From: Amphritea atlantica
Lineage (GTDB): Bacteria; Pseudomonadota; Gammaproteobacteria; Pseudomonadales; Balneatricaceae
Length of the DNA stretch: 64,000 nt
Direction: 5' to 3'
Assembly: GCA_024397875.1 (NCBI GenBank)
Contig: CP073344.1
Span: 186,001 to 250,000 of the forward strand
In this document: piece after piece, positions 39,501-45,500 of the stretch
How positions within the stretch are numbered: position 1 is the stretch's first letter
How the letters are laid out: each line of letters starts with the position of its first letter
The notes under the pieces: generated by a model
Told to the model about the DNA's origin: nothing
Seen by the model: only the letters and a program-made list of their open reading frames with translations
The model's database searches: none
Program-made: the position numbers and the translations under genes

Positions 39501-42500
39501 ATTACAAAATCACCGAAGCGGGCACCTACTTTGTTGAGGTTGAAGGTAATACGAATCGCAACAATCCCGTATGGGAAGGCGTGCCCGAAGGCACTGATTA
39601 TAAGCTGCATCTGAGTTTGCCGCAGCAGGTCACGACAGAGTTCGACTTCACCCAGTCAGCACTTCTGGAGGTCGAGGATGAAACGTACTTCTACAACGGC
39701 ACCGGTGGTCAAATCATCAGTGACATTGATGGTGACATTCTGACGGGCAGTAACAACAAAGGTTGGTATACCGAACCCAATATTCTGATTGGTAATGTCG
39801 ACGTAGGTGGTGCAATTGACGACTCTATGTCACACATCACTATTGAAGGTGGTGGTTCTTATAAAGCGGATAGTTACATATTCGAAGTGACTAATGACAT
39901 GTTGTTCAGCGCAGCAGGTTCCGTTAACAGCAGTGACTCTACCCTTGGTAGCTCCAGCGGATGGTATACCTCGGCGGGTATAAACTTCCCGGCAACGGTT
40001 AAAGCGGGTGATAAATGGCATGTGACTGTTTCGGGTGTGACTTATGATGTTGAGGCTGCGGGTACCAGTGGTGTCGATGTTGCTACGTCACTGCTGAACA
40101 AGCTAAAAGATGCCAATACCGGATTGGATAGCTTCTTTACCGTGGCTAAGGGAAGCTCCGCAGACGATGTCGTGATTACCAATACTGAAAACGGCTTTAC
40201 GTTGTCGATTACCCATGAAACTGCTTATTCTGCGGTGCAAACATCTACGGCATTGCGGGAAACCAATCTGGTTCTGAAAGCACCTTCATTTGGTGTTGCT
40301 AATGGGCAGGATTGGATCGTCACCATTGATGGTCAGGACTACACCTTCGATAAATCTTCCGGTGCGGATAACCTCAATACTGTGGGTGCGGGTATGGTTG
40401 GCGCAGTCAAAGCGGTGCTAGGCCAGGACTATCGGATTGAATACGACAATGGTACTAAGACGTTAACTATTACGGATAGCGCCAGTAAAGCCGTCAGCGT
40501 CAGAGTGGTCGATGACAGGGTTGTTGATACGGGTGCTTCTACGCTGTTGATTGAACGCGAGTTTACCATCGATACAGGCGTTGCCAGCAACCGCACCTGG
40601 TCTGTTACTGTTGATGGTAAAACGGGCACTTACACGAGTGATTATAACGGTGCGGGTAATGCACCAACATTGGCTGCAATAACCGATGATATTCAAGCGC
40701 AACTGAACACTCAGTTAGGTGCTGGTTACACCGTTAGTTATACCAGTGGTAATACTTCGTTTGTTGTGAAACGTACTGATGGCAGCGGTATGGTCACTTC
40801 AGATGCCCGTTTCTCTACTTCAAATGAGGTAGTTCAGCAAACACTGGTTCTTGATGGAAGCATCAACGCTGAAAACTGGCGTGTTCTGGCTGACTCAACA
40901 GCCGTGGCCAGCAATGCCACTGCCCCAACGACCGATACCGAGCTTGATGCTGTGGGGACCGATCTGGCCACACAGCTGACGTCTGGTGCTTATACCGCTA
41001 CTTATGTCACCACCAGTAATACTCTGGTGATCACCCGGGACAGTGGTACGACAAGTCCGGGTCTGACGCTGAATGCGGTGGTGACGGAGAGTGTTGAAGC
41101 CTCTCGAAGCGGTTCTGATGTGACGGTTTATTCCCAGGCCTTAACGATTGATGCTGGTTACAGCTATAGTAGTAGTGATATCTGGACCATCGAGGTTAAG
41201 GATTCCAGCAATAATGACGTAGCCTACACCGGCAGTTCATTGTCGACGATTTATGGCACTGCCGGAGCGTCTGGTGGATTAGCGGGTGTTGCCACAGCGC
41301 TGACTAACGGATTAGCGGGTATTACGGTGACAGTCGTGGCGAATGCCTTAGTGTTCGTCGCTGATGATGAAAGTAGTGTTACAGCCAGTCTGACGATTAA
41401 AAACAATGAACCATTAGACCAGCCTAGCTCTGATAGCAGAGAGCGGTACGATCTGTATGCCCTGGATTTGGATACTGACTCTTCACCTGCTGTCGGTGAT
41501 GCATGGTCGATTACAGTCAATGGCATCACGTACACGTATTTAGTGACTCAGAGCGATATAGATGCGGCTGATCCGATTAATCAGGTCGTTGCCGATGGTT
41601 TGATGAGTAAGCTTTATACCGCCGGGCTTAGCAGCACGGCAACTGCCGTTGGTAATCAGGTGTTAGTTGATGCCGGAATTGATGACGCCATTATTTCGAA
41701 TGGGCGCAAAACTCAGGTTCAGGGCTTGTTCGATATCGACTACGGTAAAGCCTATAGCGATAGTTCAACTTATAACTATAGGAGTGAGTCGTTTACATCT
41801 TCAGGCACTATTTTTGACACTCTCACAGAGTCCAGACGTGTAGTTGACACTCAGGTGACATACTCACAAGCCTATCTGCCTTATATGAAAGTGTTTGACA
41901 TGACATCTCTGCCTGGGGATCTGAATTACAGTGTTAACGGCACAGAGATGACGTTTGATAAAGACTTTAGCTGGTTAGCGGATAACGGCAGTAGTAGTGG
42001 GCAGGATCCTATGCTGGAATTCCTGTTTGCTAATCAGGGCAGTTATCGGGTCGAAGTCGGTTATTCAGTGACGTACACAACAGATGTGATTGTGCGTACT
42101 GAAGTGACTACTCATACGCAGACGTTGTTTACCAGCTCATATAGCAATTCAGTAACCTATGACAGCAATACCTATTCAAGTACCTATCTTCAGGGTATGA
42201 CTGAAAACTATAAGCTGAATATTTCACTCGATGGCCATGCCACCGACAGTAACTATGTGAAGATGGACGGTATGTTGTTGAAGGTAACCTCGGGTGCGAA
42301 CGCGGGTAAGGTAGCGATCATTGATAGCTATGACGCGGAAACCGATACCTATACCTTTAAGAATGCTGCTGATGTTCTGACGGACAAAAACTACGATGAA
42401 TATAACCGTCGCCACGGGGATAACCTGGTTTCAACTCTGAGTCTGAGTGCGGGTGATCGTTTTGAAGTCAGCTACCTGATGACTGACGTGGAAGGTTATG

Positions 42501-45500
42501 TCGACGAAACCTGGCAGGATGACTCCTATCAGGTGGTGTTGTCAGGTCAGCCAATGGTGCTCGATCCAGTGACCGGCTTAATGGTGCCGGATTCTGTTAC
42601 CGTTGATTTTGCCGGAATAGCAACGCGTACCTATCATAGTAACTATGCCTTCGAAGACGGTAAAACGGCTGAGCACAATCTGGTACAGGTAAATCCGGGT
42701 ACGTCTAGCATCACCTTTACGGGTGGTACGCCTACGGCTGGTCAGGTTGCCTGGGATGACATTCAGACCGTTACCCTGTCGGCAGTCGATGACAACATTA
42801 TTGATGGTGGTGATGCGCAGGTATTTGAGCCGTTAGGCGAACGCCTCAACCGTATTCGCGGGCCTATCTCTATCGACGGTGGTTTGGTTGAAAGTGCCGG
42901 TCAGACCCTTAAAAACCCACTCTTATTGCCGGAGGAAAATAACTGGTATAAAACCGAAGGCACGCTCACCTCGATCGCTACTGTCGGTGGTGAAATCGTG
43001 GTAACAGACAGCGCCGCAGAGTACTGGGATAAAGACAGCTTCACACACCTGGATGGCTTCAATCTCGACCTGGAGAACGGTCTGTTTGAACTGGTCGTGG
43101 TCGATAACGCCACGGGCGAAACCGTCACTATGGAGATTAAGTCTCAGAATGGTCAAACGTTCACCTTAGTCGGGGACTGGCCAGATGGTGTTGAGCCAAC
43201 GGCACGGGATTACTACATTAATCCCGTGAACATGAACACCCGGGTGACAGAAGATACTCAGGTGGATGTGCTCAATCTTTATAATAGTGCCAGCCCTGCT
43301 GCTGAAAGTGGTACGTTAACGGCAGACACTATCACAGGCTTTGGTATGGGTGAGAGCATCAGACTGGGTGATGAAGAGATCCCGGGTGGAATTCGGTATG
43401 CCAATATTGAAGCGCTGTCGATTGAGTTGGGTGAAGGGGTTGATGACCTGACGATTCAATCGACCCATGAGGGCAGCACTACGATTGAAACCAAAGGAGG
43501 GAATGACCGTATTGCCGTCGAAACGGTGGCAGGTGCGCTGACGCTTAAGACCGGCGATGATGACGATATTATTACCGTGGGTAGTCAGCAGCAATTAGCC
43601 GATGAGATTGCGGCATTGCTGGTGGTTGATGGCGGAGCCGGTGATAACCAGTTGATCATTAATGACACTGGTGATGACAACAATAACGACATGTTCGTTA
43701 CTTACGACAGTATTACGGGTTTGGATATGCCGTCGCTGGCAGAGATTCAGTCGCTCTATATTCGGGCTGTATCCGGAAGTTATATCCTGGATGTTGGTGG
43801 TGTTGAGATAGCGATCAATGACCTTGAGGAAGCGACTCTGCAGACGGCTCTGAGAGACCACTATAGTGCTGACGCGGGTCTGGTTGTTGAGCGTGAGGAG
43901 ATTGTGAATGGTTACATCTATACCGTTACTTTTGGTGGTGAATTGGCAGGTAATCCTATTCCACAGCTGGAAATTACTGATCAGACGGGGTTAATTGCTG
44001 CTGCTACTGCGACTGTTGAAGTGAGAACCAGTACCACCAGACAAGCTGCCATCATGCCACAAACCGGCCGGATTCAAACGGTTACACCGGCATCAGCGGG
44101 CACTTATCAGTTGGAAATTCTGGGTCAGTTAACGGCGTCCATTTCGGTTACCGCTACTCAGGCTGAAATCATTGAAGCACTGCGGCCATTATTGAATCCA
44201 AACAATAAGCCCGCTTCGTTTGTTAATGATGATCTGTCGGATCAAAAAGATTTCTTACCCTACACGGATAATATCTCTGTTACACAGGTTGGCAACGAAT
44301 GGTTGATTCAGTTCCAGGGAGAGTATCGCGATGTTGAAATTACTGACATTATTGGTGATGCGACTTTTGAAACCCGAATGGATGGCATCAACTACTACAA
44401 CATTAATACGCTGGATATTAATTTAGGTAGCGGTAACGATCGCGTCAATGTGCTGTCGACTCATCAGGATACTGAAACCAACATTAATACCTTTGCGGGT
44501 GAAGACTCGATCTATGTTGCCAGCGACGCCAACGGTGATTTAACCAATCAGGCGGGCGCTCACGGTGATTTGGATGGCATTCTTGGTGAATTGCATATTG
44601 ATGCTGGTGCCGGTGCTAACGCTCTATTTGTCAGCGACTTTGATACTCAGGTTGCCAATAACGCTACTTTCAGTTCGTTGTCGGGTGTCGGCAGTATCAT
44701 AGGCATGTCGGTTGCGGATATTACCTACACCGCTAGCGGCGGAAATTATAATAACGATCTGGTTATTTGGGCAGGTAAAGGTGTCGATCAGTTCAGCGTC
44801 GAGAGCCTGTATCTGGAAGGCGTTAGTGTCACCAGCCTATACGGTAACGAAGGTGGCGATACCTTTACCATTACAGCGACAGATGATCTGCTGAACCCGG
44901 CTCATGCAATACTGGCGCCGCTGGGCGATAGCGAAGCCCGTCGTCTGGATATCTTCGGCAATACCGGTGAAGATGAGGTTTATGCTGGTACTGCTACTAT
45001 GGCGATTCGCGTTCACGGTGACGAAGATAATGACCTTATCTACGGCAGCCAGGGGGATGATGTGTTGTTTGGTGATGCTGGCGATGACCGTATCTTCGGC
45101 AACCAGGGTAACGATATTATCTATGGTGATGAAGGTCGCGATACGCTTGAGGGTAACGATGGCAGCGATACTATAAACGGTGGTTCTGAAGACGATATTA
45201 TCAGAGGTAATGCCGGTGATGACTTTATCTTCGGAGATGCCGGTAACGACATCCTCTTCGGTGATGAAGGCTCAGCACAGGATGCGACTGGAAATGACCT
45301 GCTGGCCAGTGAGTTGGATGATCTTTCACTTATCACCAGCGATGATATTACCGTGAATGGTGCAGACACCATCGATGGTGGTGAAGGCAATGATCGCATT
45401 ATCGCCGGTTTGGGCAATGATGTTGTGGTGGATGCGAGTGGCGACAATGTTGTGCTGGGTGATAACGGTGAGCTGATCTATATAGATAATGTGCTTGAGC

